Shown: piece by piece, positions 22,370 through 33,380 of the stretch
Layout of the letters: each line of letters begins with the position of its first letter
How positions within the stretch are numbered: position 1 is the first letter of the stretch
DNA from: Gibbula magus
Taxonomy: Eukaryota > Mollusca > Gastropoda > Trochida > Trochidae
Length of the DNA stretch: 64,000 bases
Direction: 5' to 3'
NCBI GenBank assembly: GCA_936450465.1
Contig: OW388297.1
Span: 53,498,989 to 53,562,988, forward strand
Program-made: the position numbers and the translations under genes
The notes under the pieces: generated by a model
Databases searched by the model: none
What the model was told of the DNA's origin: nothing
What the model saw: only the letters and a program-made list of their open reading frames with translations

Positions 22370-23550
22370 GCAAAATACATAACAGTAATAATTGTTTTCG
22401 TTAAATGTATTGGCGGTTTTTGTTTTTTTTTTCAGGGAGGCATTAATTTCAGGGAGGCGTGTGCAATTGTTAAGATCTACTTTTACTTCAATTACATATT
22501 TTTCGGTAAATGGAATAGCATGGGTGACAGAGAAATTATTACACTCGAAAGTGTGTGGTGGGACTTTTACGAAACTCCTGCATATTTGGGTGTAACCCTC
22601 GTTTTAGCTCGGGCAATACAAAAATGTACACTCGATCCGTAAAATTATATGACACACTTCCTTCGTTAAGCAGCTTATTTTGATGTATGGTTGTTGTTGT
22701 GAGTCAAACTTGATCAAACTGTACCAGTCATACGATGCGGTCTCAATATCACAATTCGACATAGGCCCTATTTCTTTCTCCCATTTTCTCTATAGTATCA
22801 CCAATTACATGTACCAGGTATTGTCATACTTCTAAATTGATAATTGAAAAATAATTTTATACAATAAAGATAATATGAGTGCGGACTAAAAGTTCAATAT
22901 AGTCTCCAAAAAATATAAGTAGCTTTGCAAGATTAAAATAAGCAAACCCCTAAACATGAAATAATTATTAAGACAAAACGATAATTTATATTCTCTTTAA
23001 ATCAAAAAACTTATTAACCAGACTCCATATTTCAAAAAATGTGATTATCAAGATTAGGACAACTTTAAAAACATGGTCAGAATTCTCGTTGCCTTTAGAT
23101 ATCTCAAGTGTTCTTTTTCTTAAAAACAATTCTTCGAGATTTGCAGAAGATACTTCAATCAAAACATCTGCTCAAGGAAAATGACAGCTAATCAACTTCA
23201 AAGGGTCGAGACAAAACCCAGAGGGATTCCGTGTACCAAGTGATTTGGCTTTTCAGTTCGAGATGATGGTTCTAAGAAATGAGGTCAAAGATTTCCGAAA
23301 TAACTGACGAGCTGTATTCCACAGGAAAAGTATTATAAAGTGTAGTTGAAAGGTATTGAATGTTTCTTCAAATGCATACTGTTTACTACACACATACATT
23401 TTGATGTCTATATAAGAGATACCCTTATAGTATAATAATAACTTCCTGACATATTTGTCTATTACCCATAATAACTTTAAAGTGCCATAGTTTGCTAGGA
23501 AAACATATTTCTTGAACACATTTAAATAATTCCAAACTCTAGACTAAGTC
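22370..23550. other. Intergenic DNA with one dispersed-repeat copy
   Basis: 23120-23260 carries the 'AATGACAGCTAATCAACTTC' repeat (with CAAAACCCAGAGGGATTC, GTGTACCAAGTGATTTGGC). The remainder is unremarkable A+T-rich sequence. Confidence 0.45.
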
Positions 23551-23555
23551 GTTAA

Positions 23556-24856
23556 TACGAGGGCCGTTCAATAAAAGTTTTCCCTGACCAACTTCTCTTT
23601 ACCGGAAGAAGTAGAAATTACACATGTGATATGTAGCATGTCTCCATAGGTCAAGTGATGTATCACACTTTTCAAATATTCATTATTTCTGTCAGCACAG
23701 GATTTACAGCAGAGTAAGGTGTAAAAACAGGGATGAGAATAAGAATTTTCCTTTTCAGCTGAAATAAGTCGGGGGTCTGGGGGCCACCGGCCACCAGCCA
23801 GGTCCAGGGCTATTGAGTACAAAGCGGTTATCAGGTTTTTATTCTTGAAGGGTCGTACACCAAAGGAGACTTTTGATGAGATGAAAGAAACCCATGGAGA
23901 GCTTATCGATGCCACATCGTATGACGTTGTCAAACACTGGCATCGTCAGTTCAAGTGTGGTCGGACCTCCGTGGAAACAGCTTCAATTCCAGGTCGACCC
24001 CAGTCTGCTATTGATGGTGACTCTATCAGGCAAGTGGAAGCTGCAATGTTTGAAGATCGCCGAATTATTGTCCGCCAACTTGCCCAAGATATCAAGATAA
24101 GTGTGGGGTATGTGGAGAAAATAATTCATGACTATTTGCACATGCGTTGTCAGCTTTGTGGATACGCCGACTTCTCACACGTTTCCAAAAGCAGGAACGA
24201 GTCGAGTCGAATGTGCAAAGAAAACCAGGATAACTTTTCGACAGACTAATCACACAGGAAACATGGGTTCATCACTATGACCCTGAAAGTAAAATCAAGT
24301 CAAAGCAGTGGAAGCATCTTCAGTCACCATGGCCACCCACTAAAAAGGCACGGGTCAAGACTTCGGCAGGCAAGGTTATACTAACCGTATTGTGGGGTCA
24401 GCAGGGTGTAATCATAATATATTTTTTGGAAAGGAGTACCACAATTATTTGGGCATACTACGCTTGTTTGCTGCAAAAATCGCGGAAAGCAATCAAAACT
24501 GAGAGACGCGGTATGCTCACTAAAGGTGTCCGTCTGCTTCAGGACAATGCTCCTGTCAACAACTCACGTGTAGCTCAGACGGAAGCGTAGACTTGCGGCT
24601 ATAAAATACTTCCTCACCCACCGTATTCTCCTGACATTGCACCATCTGATTTCTTCTTCTTCCCAAACATGAAGTCATGTTTTAAAGGCACTCGTTTTCC
24701 TGATGATGAAACCCTCATTAATGATGTCAAGCGATGGGAGAAATGTGTCACACTGGGTGGTGCCAATGTAGAGAAAGACAAATAACTGTACCAAATTTCG
24801 TTTCTTTCAGTAAAGTAGAAGTCCATCAGGGAAAGCTTTATTGAACGCCCGTCGTA
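23556..24856 (+). mobile_element. Full-length but dead mariner element
   Basis: The ends are inverted: CGAGGGCCGTTCAATAAAAG...TTTTCCCTGA at the left and TCAGGGAAAGCTTTATTGAACGCCCGTCG at the right. A TA dinucleotide sits at each boundary (23556-23557 and 24855-24856), the mariner target duplication. The length of about 1.3 kb is the usual mariner size. The transposase inside is broken (separate entry). The 5' leader holds a G/C-rich stretch (GGGGGTCTGGGGGCCACCGG) that looks foreign to the element. Confidence 0.92.
23824..24784 (+). pseudogene. mariner transposase, frameshifted and with a nonsense codon
   Basis: Residues in order: KAVIRFLFLKGRTPKETFDE and VVKHWHRQFKCGRTSVET (first helix-turn-helix), IPGRPQSA linker, DRRIIVRQLAQDIKISVGYV (second helix-turn-helix), WVHHYDPES, TVLWGQQGV, LLQDNAP, HPPYSPDIAPSDFFFFP and a C-terminal WEKCVTLGGANVEKDK. 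This is a cut-and-paste transposase of the D,D34D type: the Asp of QDNAP and the Asp of APSD are 34 residues apart, counting the stop. Damage: a one-base frameshift in the T-run near 24234, an in-frame TAG at 24588-24590, and the first catalytic Asp replaced (QETW instead of the usual DETW). The start is unclear because the reading frame continues upstream of the first Met at 23845. Confidence 0.9.
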
Positions 24857-24859
24857 AAT

Positions 24860-25780
24860 ATATTGACATTCATAAATAACTTCAAAATCACATTAATTAT
24901 ATGTATTTATTCAAAGACACCCACACTCTTATCTTATCTTATAGACGCCTATGATACTGATTATTTGTTTTATAAAAGTTATGTTACCAAAACAATGTAG
25001 TATTCACACTTACATTTTTTATAGACTTCTTATACGGATAACCAACTAGAGTACCACAATCCCGACAGAATGCGTGTATGTATAAAGATCTTAAACATAC
25101 CCATTCCCAATATCTAGAATCATTTTTTTTGTTTTAAATTCGTCAGCTACATGTTTAGTTATTGTTATTAAATATGATTTTAAATATTTACCACGAATTG
25201 AGTCATATGTATTGTGTATACACTGTTGACGTTTCCTTTCGTGTTAATTGGTCGTCTTTCTGTCATGTCCAATAACTGTCATATTTTTCTATATAGTTAT
25301 AGATTGTAAACAACAAGGGAAGGACATCCCAAACCATCTTCCCACGGCAAGGTGAAAATGTATCGAGATCTCTCCATTTTTTACCTTTCCTTAAACCTAG
25401 GCAGAGCTGGTGAAACGAATCAGCGACACCTATTGTGATCACGAGTGACGTTCCTTACCATATGCTAACATACAGCCAATGAAATCGCCGTTTACATTCA
25501 GTACCAATTCAAAATAGCGACGATCGACACAGGCACAGAGGCAATACAAGCTGTCTTCTGATTGGCTTATCCGATTAGCCTGCAGTACGTTAAAATCTTA
25601 GCGCTGAAAATGCGAGGGTTGAGGTCAAGGGCGGAAGGAGAAGATATGGAATTCTTTTCATTACGCCTGTAACGTCACAACTTTGACCCGTGCTGTTCAT
25701 CTATCTTATTAATGAGTATTATGTCAATGTAAATTAGAAGTACAAAGATCATGAAATGAGGTTGATTAATGAAATTGTCA
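24860..25780. other. Intergenic DNA with CCAAT-like motifs
   Basis: No coding exon recognised. Around 25480-25580 there are several CCAAT/ATTGG motifs (AGCCAATGAAAT, TGATTGGCTTATCC) within 90 bp. They could be promoter elements, but no gene could be tied to them. Confidence 0.35.
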
Positions 25781-25781
25781 T

Positions 25782-25907
25782 TAATAAAGAATTTCCGTAT
25801 TGGCCGAGTTACAGGTCCTCGGTCCGTTGTATTGGCCCTCGACGTCGTCACCTCTCAATACAACATACCTCGGACCTGTAACTGGGCCAATACGGAAATA
25901 CTTTATT

Positions 25908-25909
<2 letters not shown>
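25782..25909. mobile_element. Foldback element 5
   Basis: ATTTCCGTATTGGCCGAGTT, ACAGGTCCTCGGTCCGTTGT, ATTGG on the left is inverted on the right (AATACAACATACCTCGGACC, TGTAACTGGGCCAATACGGA, AAT). The centre is CCTCGACGTCGTCACC. Closely related to foldback element 6 at 31411-31530. Confidence 0.88.
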
Positions 25910-25945
<36 letters not shown>

Positions 25946-25955
25946 TAATAGTAAT
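25906..25955. repeat. (AAT)n microsatellite
   Basis: TATTATTAATAATAAT... with about 12 uninterrupted AAT units, abutting foldback element 5. The minus-strand open frame across it (poly-Leu) is an artefact. Confidence 0.9.
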
Positions 25956-26460
25956 ATAACACCTTGAGCAGATAACAAGGAAATACTATATTATTATAAT
26001 ATTTTAATATTATTAAAAGTTGAGGGCAGAAGTAACTGTTATTTCCTTTAGATTTTATCCTTTCAGGCATTCATACATGTGAAGACGTCGTCATGGTTAT
26101 AAAAAAAGCAATTAAGAAGAATTAGTATTTTGTGGCAGAAGTTAACTGTTATTTCCTTAAGATTTTAATCTATGTCGATCCAAACTGTGAATATGTTGAC
26201 GTTATAACCTATTGACTCCTTCAGGAGGAATTCGTTCTTTAGTCACCTTTTAACAAATGAAACTGAAGGGATGAATTGCTCACATCTGTTCATGACCTGT
26301 TGCAGTGACGTCATGAGCAAGTGATGTATAAAGTTGCAGATGTCACAAATATGGGAAATCGTCCACAATGACTGCTAGACATTGATATCTGCACAAATGA
26401 ACCTTGAAAGGTAATACCTTTGTTTGAGTGGCTTTTCTCTCCCTTTATTAACTATTTATG

Positions 26461-26810
26461 TTAAAGGGGTAGTAGCATGTTTTTCGCTCAAATGAGTCGA
26501 TGAAATGTATTTGAAAAATAGTGTCACCAATAGTAAAACACCCTTCTCTCTTCAGAAAATCAAGTATAAAATGAGTGTACATGGTTCCGTAAAGGCCATG
26601 GGAATAGTTTTTGTCATTCAAAATAATAAAATGTGTTCACAATATAATGGCCGCCATGCAATTTTGGCCGTTATTACCACTACAGATAATTAGTTTGTGT
26701 AATAAGATGTTTTACCCTCTAAAGTAAATATAAATGACATAAATCATCATTATTAATGGGACATTTGAAAAAATAAAATTTGCAAAAAAGACGTGCTACT
26801 GCCCCTTTAA
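26461..26810 (+). mobile_element. TTAA-flanked MITE family 2, copy 2
   Basis: Ends AAAGGGGTAGTAGCATGTTT and GACGTGCTACTGCCCCTTT with TTAA at both boundaries; 350 bp. Shares GTCACCAATAGT, GTGTACATGGTTCCGTAAAG and AATAATAAAATGTGTTCAC with copy 3 at 54.9 kb. Confidence 0.88.
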
Positions 26811-27096
26811 TAAGGATTAAATAAAGTACTTAACAGATATGCACTTTTCTGCCTTTTTTCGAGTGATATGAACTGTAAAGAATACCTTATCTCAAAGGTG
26901 CAAAACTTTGGACTGAAAATGGAAAGCAATGAATATTATTCTCACCAAACAAATTATAAATAATTCAGACATTATTGATAAGATAGTCCATCGTTTCAAG
27001 GTGTTGTACCAAACTTCGTTCAATTAATTATGATGGGTTTTTTTAATACTGTTAAAACTACTACATGTTTATGTTCCATGCAATCTAGGAATAATC

Positions 27097-27134
27097 ACAA
27101 TCTGCAGATTGTGAGCTCACAATCTGCAGATTGT
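27097..27134. repeat. Nested perfect palindrome, 38 bp
   Basis: ACAATCTGCAGATTGT, itself a perfect palindrome, occurs twice around the palindrome GAGCTC, making the whole 38 bp a perfect palindrome. A third partial copy (AATCTGTAGATTGTG) follows. It sits at the 5' edge of the LINE fragment below. Confidence 0.9.
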
Positions 27135-27159
27135 TCGAATAATCTGTAGATTGTGATAG

Positions 27160-27490
27160 AAAGAATTTTAAGAATATGTCCGTTATGTAAATCTGCTGTA
27201 GAAGATGAAATCCATTTTGCTTTTGTATGTCCACATTATGCTGATTTAAGAAAACGATATATTTCAAATCATTACCTTTAAAGTATCCTAAAACTGCCTT
27301 TATTTCAATTTTGTCCTCGACAAATGAGAATGTAATGAATTTAGCGCTCTTTTTGAAATATGCTGTTGTCCGAAGAGCCAATCTAATATCTGAATATGCT
27401 GTGAATTTTCTGTATATGTGTACCTGGTAAACTTGTATCATTTGTATATGGGCCGGAGGCCTGCATTACAATAAACTTCTTTGACTTTGA
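27160..27490 (+). pseudogene. LINE 3' end: ORF2 zinc-knuckle fragment
   Basis: The plus strand reads RICPLCKSAVEDEIHF, AFVCPHYADLRKRYISNHYL, then after a frameshift ISILSSTNENVMNLALFLKY, AVVRRANLISEYAVNFLY and a stop. The C-x2-C-x8-H-x4-C pattern is the ORF2 C-terminal knuckle. The 3' UTR ends with a perfect hairpin GGCCGGAGGCC, then AATAAAC and the short tail TTTGACTTTGACTT. Strongly 5'-truncated. Confidence 0.82.
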
Positions 27491-28036
27491 CTTGATATAC
27501 CCTAGATGGTTTGTAACCTAAATTATACACACTAGGGAATTCCCTTTCGTAATAATAACACACCTCGACCTGATTGACGTAGACTAAATTTTTATTTGAA
27601 ACTGCATGTAGATGATATTTATGTTATATATACGCATAAATAGTTCCATTCTTATCTGGTGCTTCAATTTCATTGATAAAATACAGCCGAGAGTAAATGT
27701 CATTTTTGAAAAAAATGTCAATCTGGATACACTGTGACAAATTCTTCTTTTCAACATTAAAAACACATTTTGTCTAACAAAACTTTGTATTTTGGAATAC
27801 CCAATACCTGGCCATATGTCTTGAGATATGAGCTTCGAATCGAGTCATGCACCATTTGGACAGCTTATTCAAGATAGCAATTGTTCCTAGTAAGCTTTTA
27901 TTTAGGATCAGGGATAAAGTTTTAATTGAAAGTATCCAAACCATAGACATTGGATGTTCTTGTTCTTGTTCTTGTTTTCTTCACGCTATTATGATGCAAT
28001 GTTGAACTTTTAAATACCTTTTCACTAATGACCAAT

Positions 28037-28300
28037 TTTTAGCTCATCAGGCCTGAAAGGCCCGATGGGCTTATGGCATGGCATGGCATGGCGTCCGTCC
28101 GTCCGTCCGTAAACTTTTCACTTTTTCGACTTCTTCTCCAGAACCAATGACTCCACAGAGCTGAAATTTTATGTGCAGACTCCGTAGCCAATGGGGATTC
28201 TAAATTGTAGATTTCGTGACCCTCTGACTCCAAATGGGGTCACAGGGGTCACATCCTTAAAAACCTATTTTCATCTTCTTCTCCAGTTCCAAAAAGTTTA
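28037..28300 (+). mobile_element. 'GACGGACGG' repeat family, copy 2 (3'-truncated)
   Basis: Starts TTTTTAGCTCATCAGGCCTG, contains GGCATGGCATGGCATGGCG, TCCGTCCGTCCGT, then one monomer (CCAATGGGGATTCTAAATTG, GGGGTCACAGGGGTCAC). It stops abruptly near TTCCAAAAAGT. Opposite orientation to copy 1. Confidence 0.75.
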
Positions 28301-28509
28301 GAGTTGACTTGAAAAGATTGGTATTTTTACTCTAAAATAATCGTTTCATTAAATCAAATCAGTATTCTTTTCTCGACAATTCCCTATCCTGAGAATACAT
28401 TTTAGCTTTGAGATTAATCTTATTTTCATGATTTTGGCAGTATACTCTTTTTTTCATATCGGAAATCATTTGATGTTATTCCTTGATAATATTACCCCGA
28501 CCTCAAACC

Positions 28510-28640
28510 CATATTCATTTGGTTTCGTGATCCCCTGTGGCTTTGTCCAAACTCTTTGAAGATGATTAGCTGTCATGAACTTATTCTGCTTGAAGTGACG
28601 TTTTCAGTGGATTTTTTCTGCAAATCCCAAGATAATAATC
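28510..28640 (-). repeat. Dispersed 'GACAGCTAATCA' repeat, minus-strand copy
   Basis: Reverse complement reads CTTGGGATTTGCAGAAAAAA, TTCATGACAGCTAATCATCT, TCAAAGAGTTTGGACAAAGC, CACAGGGGATCAC, matching the plus-strand copies. Confidence 0.55.
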
Positions 28641-29003
28641 TTTTTGGGAAATAATATAATGGATAATATTAAACTTTCAATTACATCAAAGGGTAATGGA
28701 AATAATGGCTACTCTACAGTGGTCTTGAGTTGTCATTTGGATCACCATCTATCAAAGGCTAGTGACAATATATATCTCAAATATTTGTGCACGAGATATT
28801 TCCCAACTGTGTATAAATCAGCTTTAGACCAACATTTCACATCATTGTCATGTATTTCTTTATTGTGAATTGTGAACATAAGGTCACAGAAGGCTATTTA
28901 AAACGTATATGCGTAAGAAAAACGCAATGTCTGGATAATAACATCAATTGTATTATTTGTAGATTAAATCATCATATATACAAGATACTCACCCAATTGA
29001 TAA

Positions 29004-29116
<113 letters not shown>

Positions 29117-29119
29117 ATA

Positions 29120-30850
29120 TATGTGCTGTAACTAGTGACTTTTGACTTAAAGGCAAATGCTAACGTTTGAGCAGCTGACTTGAAAGAATGGAAATACACA
29201 CATTACAGCAGCCAATATTCACTTTCATTTCTCAGTAAAACGTAGCTCATGTTTGGAAACCAAATTCCAACATTGCATAAATGTAAATATATAAAAGAAC
29301 GTCATCAGAATGAAATTTTCTTTCTGCATCATTTCTTCTTCATTATGATTCTCAGATACGGTTACTATTAATCACACGTTGTTTTTTGTTCTCATCAGAC
29401 AACTGCGTAAAAGGATTTTTATTTAATTTTAAACAGAATAGTAACTTTCATATAAAACATTCATGTCTTCTGCACATCTCTCATTTGCGTTCGAAAACGT
29501 CTATTAAGCGCTCGCTGTTATGGAACGGAGGCCTGCTACTGTAACTACCAATACGTCAATCACTGAAGCGCTAATAAAATATCTTTGATAAGTCCTTCAC
29601 ATCAATAATGCTTTTTGTACAGAAGGGATTGACAAAACTGTGATCTCATTAAATTACAGAAAAACATTCATGTAGAGTCATGTAAAATTATAACCCTTAA
29701 CTGGAAATTACAACACAGTATCCAGAAATTTCAAATTCGAATTTAGAAATTTCAACCAAAATGGAATTTAGCGCTCAAGGTAGCGCATTCTCTCCTGAAC
29801 GACACGGAGTAATTCATCGAGGTTTTCTCGCTTTACGTAGCGCTACATTGAGCAATCGCGTTCAAGAGAGGTTTAATGAAGCGTTCAATGAGCGATTATA
29901 AGCGCTCGCTGTTATGGATGTTATGGAACAGAACCCTGGTTGCACATTTTTCGAAATTACTACCTAATCCCAGACACGTTTTCTCCTTTACATATCAATC
30001 TCTATCAATTGTTTCACAGACACTAAATTCTCTGAGGGTAATACACATACACGTACGATGAGTGTCTGATAGTGCTCTGAAAGTGAGGTAATTAATATCA
30101 AAAGAAATGCATACAAAACAAGTTTACAGATGTTTAACTCATTAGCGCGGCCCAAATGCGACAAATTAATCAGCTCCTCGCAGTGAGTGCCGCAAGCTGA
30201 AAACATCTTTTATTCAGAGAGAGATGCATATATTCGTTTTCAGACTTTATGGAAGAAAATCCGTTCTTTTCGCCATCTTAGCGATGCCAACGAACAAGTA
30301 TTTCAGTCATAGATGCAGTGTAGACATGTTGATGTATTTGATATGTTTTATAGGAATTACTTATCAAACTGTAGCTGTCGATGAGGAAGACCATTTTATG
30401 CTATGGAATTATAATACGTTCTGTGCATGTTCGGTATAGATAAATAAAATACTCTATTTCTATTTCAAAATTGGTTTCTTTGTTTTAATGTTACAGGATG
30501 TATTTTAGTGTGTTGATAGTATGAGAAGACTGGATTGTGCCACTCCTTAGAAAGAGGTTTACATACAAATTATATATGGATATTATATTTAATGCAAGGC
30601 ATAAATGAATATGATACATGCAAAGCACTTGAAAAGAACACTCATTTTGTTTGTTTTGATAATCAGTCTTCATACGCGGTTTTCAATTTGAAATGGAAGT
30701 GAAATGAATAAAAGTAAAGACCCGATTATATTATTTAAAAGTAGGTCATAGATTTAGATCTATCCTATTAACACATGATCATAAACTTGCCAAACTATCT
30801 ATACAAATCTAACTGTTTTGTAATATTTTATGATAAGTTAACGCAACACA
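29120..30850. other. Intergenic DNA; weak homology to the 5.8-kb-downscale flank of locus B
   Basis: 29985-30080 (TCTATCAATTGTTTCACAGA, CACTAAATTCTCTGAGGGTA) resembles 55785-55870 beside cationic-peptide gene B, so it may be the outer edge of the duplication. TAAGCGCTCGCTGTTATGGA occurs twice (near 29504 and 29899). A 71-codon open frame at 30224-30439 with an AATAAA just after it has no recognisable domain. Confidence 0.4.
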
Positions 30851-30857
30851 TTTTTTT

Positions 30858-31351
30858 TTAAAGGTGCATCCATTGTGTTTCATAAAATCTTATTTTGCTT
30901 TAATATTTTCCAACACACCATATGTGCTGTTTACAGTACAAATCAATTCACTCAGCTTGCATATTCATCCCCAGTCGCCAAATATATCATAATTACTAGT
31001 GTCCAATTAAAATCAAGTTATATCATTATGCATGTGTAGAAACCGAAACTGCACGTCTCCTTTACATGCATAGCAGTTATATGGCCTATTTAACATTATC
31101 AACCCAAAATTTAATTTTGTCTGTTATAAATATGATTCCAAAATTACGTTTGTCTCATTGGCGCGCGTCAATCGCGATGCATTGTCCGGTTTTCGATCAG
31201 AAATCACTGCGTTTACCTTCATATCGTCAATATACTAAGTCGACTATCATCATAATGGTAGTTTTCGGTAACAGGGTATTTCTCGATAAGTAACACCATT
31301 TATAACGTTTGGAATATGTGACCCCCGTCAACTCAATGGATGTACCTTTAA
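30858..31351 (+). mobile_element. TTAA-flanked MITE family 1, copy 2
   Basis: Ends AAAGGTGCATCCATTGTGTT and ACTCAATGGATGTACCTTT with TTAA at 30858-30861 and 31348-31351. Interior landmarks CAAATATATCATAATTACTA and CATTGTCCGGTTTTCGATCA are shared with the copies at 6.6, 54.2 and 58.0 kb. Confidence 0.88.
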
Positions 31352-31410
31352 CAATAAACAAACTGTGTATCTCTATTCAAGTTGATGGGTGACCATGTAT
31401 TATAATGTTA

Positions 31411-31530
31411 TTAATTAAGTGTTTCCGTATTGGCCCAGTTATAGGTCCGAGGTCCGCTGTATTGGCCCGAGACGAAGTCAAGGACCAATACAACGGACCG
31501 GGGACCTGTAACTCGCAAATACTTAATTAA
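31411..31530. mobile_element. Foldback element 6
   Basis: TTAATTAAGTGTTTCCGTAT ... TTATAGGTCCGAGGTCCG is inverted on the right as CGGACCGGGGACCTGTAACT ... CAAATACTTAATTAA. The centre is CCCGAGACGAAGTCAAGG. Related to foldback element 5. Confidence 0.85.
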
Positions 31531-31699
31531 TGACAATTTTATTATTGACCTCTTTTCATCCTATTTGCACAACACTAAACATCTCATCTATATTGAAAAA
31601 ATAAGTATAAACAAGATTGGTGAACAGATACCATGGGTCAAAATTGTGAGGTGACAGCATCGGGCTTTCACCAAATGTACGACTGCGCATGCTCAAACC

Positions 31700-31772
31700 C
31701 ATATTGGCCCAGTTTATCCCGTACTGGCCCAGTTTGTCTCGTATTGGTCCAGTTTGTCCGTATTGGCCCAGT
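31700..31772. repeat. Minisatellite of ~20-bp GTATTGGCCCAGTTTGTC units
   Basis: Four units (ATATTGGCCCAGTTTATCCC, GTACTGGCCCAGTTTGTCTC, GTATTGGTCCAGTTTGTCC, GTATTGGCCCAGTTGTC). The unit matches the end sequence of foldback elements 5 and 6 (CGTATTGGCCCAGTT), so it probably arose from one. Confidence 0.85.
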
Positions 31773-32887
31773 TGTCGAACCATATGGTCTAGGCCGTTAA
31801 TACCGTATACGTGCCATAACATTGATAGTTAATTAATAAACTTCGGAAATTCAGGCCACACCCCGTTACTTGTCAGTCTCTGTTACAAGTATCTAACTAT
31901 TGGTCATAATGTACAGGAGCTTGGACTCAGATGTTCCATGGACCATGAAACGTTATTTACGGAAAAATCACAATTTAAGTCATTTCAATATGTATTCCCA
32001 CAGTTGTAAAATAAAAATGTATGCACTGATATGAGTTGAGAGACGAATTTTCCTATCTATACAAGCAATTATGACGTTAAAACTGATCGTAGAAGACGCA
32101 GTATTCACACTTTTTTCATACTTTTCACTTCTGAAATAATGATATAACTACACTGCAAAAATGGTGTTTCGGTTTTAAACATGTTCACAACATGTTTTGT
32201 CCAAAACATGTTCTGAAATATGTTTTTTATCCTAAACACGTGATTTTTCATGTGTTGTAAGTCAAAACACGTTTTGAATTTGAACACATTCCAAATATGA
32301 CGTTTTGAATTTGAACACATTCCAAATATGACGTTTTGAATTTAAACATCTTAATTACATGTTTTACATAAAACATGTTTTCATGTGTTTTGAAATGTGT
32401 TTATATGCTTAACACATGGCTTTTTATATGTTTTATATTGAATTTAGTTATATTTCTAATATAATATTAAAATTAATTACCTCGAATCTTTTTTAGATTA
32501 CATGACGAGATGTAAACAATCAATAAATCTTTGATGAAGTCGTATTTACTTGATATAAACACACCTTTTGCTATATCATCTTATACAATCAGATTCAAAA
32601 CTAATGAGAGCCTAATTAATATGCTAGAATTAGAAATTTATTTGAATTATTTTATGGAAACAAGACACAGGATTCAGTGAACGATTAAAACAAAACCAGT
32701 TGTGTCTTAATTTCCCTGGTCATGTTAGTATAGAACCCATGCTGACCAACACGTGGCCGGGGCCACTCGTTCAAACAAAGGAGTTAAACGTGAAATGAGA
32801 GTTACTTGCCCTTGATCGAGCAATTGCGCGCAATTATTTCCTTTGTTTATCTTTTGTCTCTACTGAAAACTTGTAATATCACCGAAA

Positions 32888-32987
32888 ATGAACATACAGA
32901 GTTTGAATGAAGATTCAACAGTACAAGATGTTGGTGAATGCCTTCAACAAAAGAAGTTTTCACACTATATAATCAACGTTTTTGAAG
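32888..32987 (+). pseudogene. SAM-domain-like first exon inside the TIR element
   Basis: ATG at 32888 opens 33 codons plus one base before a good donor (GAAG|GTAAGA). The protein starts MNIQSLNEDSTVQDVGECLQ and goes on QKKFSHYIINVFE. The pattern, small/acidic residues, then V..V..CL....F..YI..F, matches helices 1-3 of a sterile alpha motif (SAM) domain, a protein-interaction fold. The rest of the domain should follow in a phase-1 exon. None is seen on this strand, but a fitting piece lies inverted at 33290-33380. Whether it is transcribed is unknown. Confidence 0.5.
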
Positions 32988-33118
32988 GTAAGAACTTGTT
33001 GTAGTAGAAGTTGTGTAACGAAATTATGGTACACTAGTAGAATCATATCATTAAAGAGCATGCTTGGGCAATTTTTCTTTATAGCTGTTCTATTGTTTGC
33101 ATGTGGTCTATCAATGTC

Positions 33119-33250
33119 TTAAAGGGGCAGTGGCACAGTTTTTAAAAAAAAAATTCCAATTGTAATAAACGTTTATGTAATACATTATTTCAAAGCGCTC
33201 AACATAATGAAGTCATTGTAGTCATTGTAGTCATTGTAGGATATTTAATT
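33119..33250 (+). mobile_element. MITE family 2 relic nested in the TIR element
   Basis: TTAAAGGGGCAGTGGCACAG with a following A-run matches the family 2 terminus. Beyond about 33200 the sequence diverges, and a threefold GTAGTCATT repeat follows. The other end was not found. Confidence 0.55.
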
Positions 33251-33289
33251 AAGACAGTCCGTTGGATAATATTATAATAATGCTGGTAA

Positions 33290-33380
33290 ACAAGATGTTT
33301 TTCAAGATTTTTTAATGTTGCCATCAATTCTTTCAGATTAACTTCAACCAAGTCCTGTCTTAGTAGGTGAAGACAATTCG
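33290..33380 (-). pseudogene. Candidate second SAM exon in inverted orientation
   Basis: On the minus strand, after an acceptor CCTCTTTCAG, the sequence in the frame required by the first exon (phase 1) reads ANCLHLLRQDLVEVNLKELM, ATLKNLEKHL. This resembles helices 4-5 of a SAM domain (the LL.L...DL.E....G.R...L region). It is on the opposite strand to the first exon, so if the assignment is right the element is internally rearranged. The match could also be chance. Confidence 0.35.

Noticed and set aside
25781..25978. 65-codon frame with a poly-Leu membrane-like stretch
   Set aside because: The poly-Leu comes from the (AAT)n microsatellite and the rest from a foldback element.
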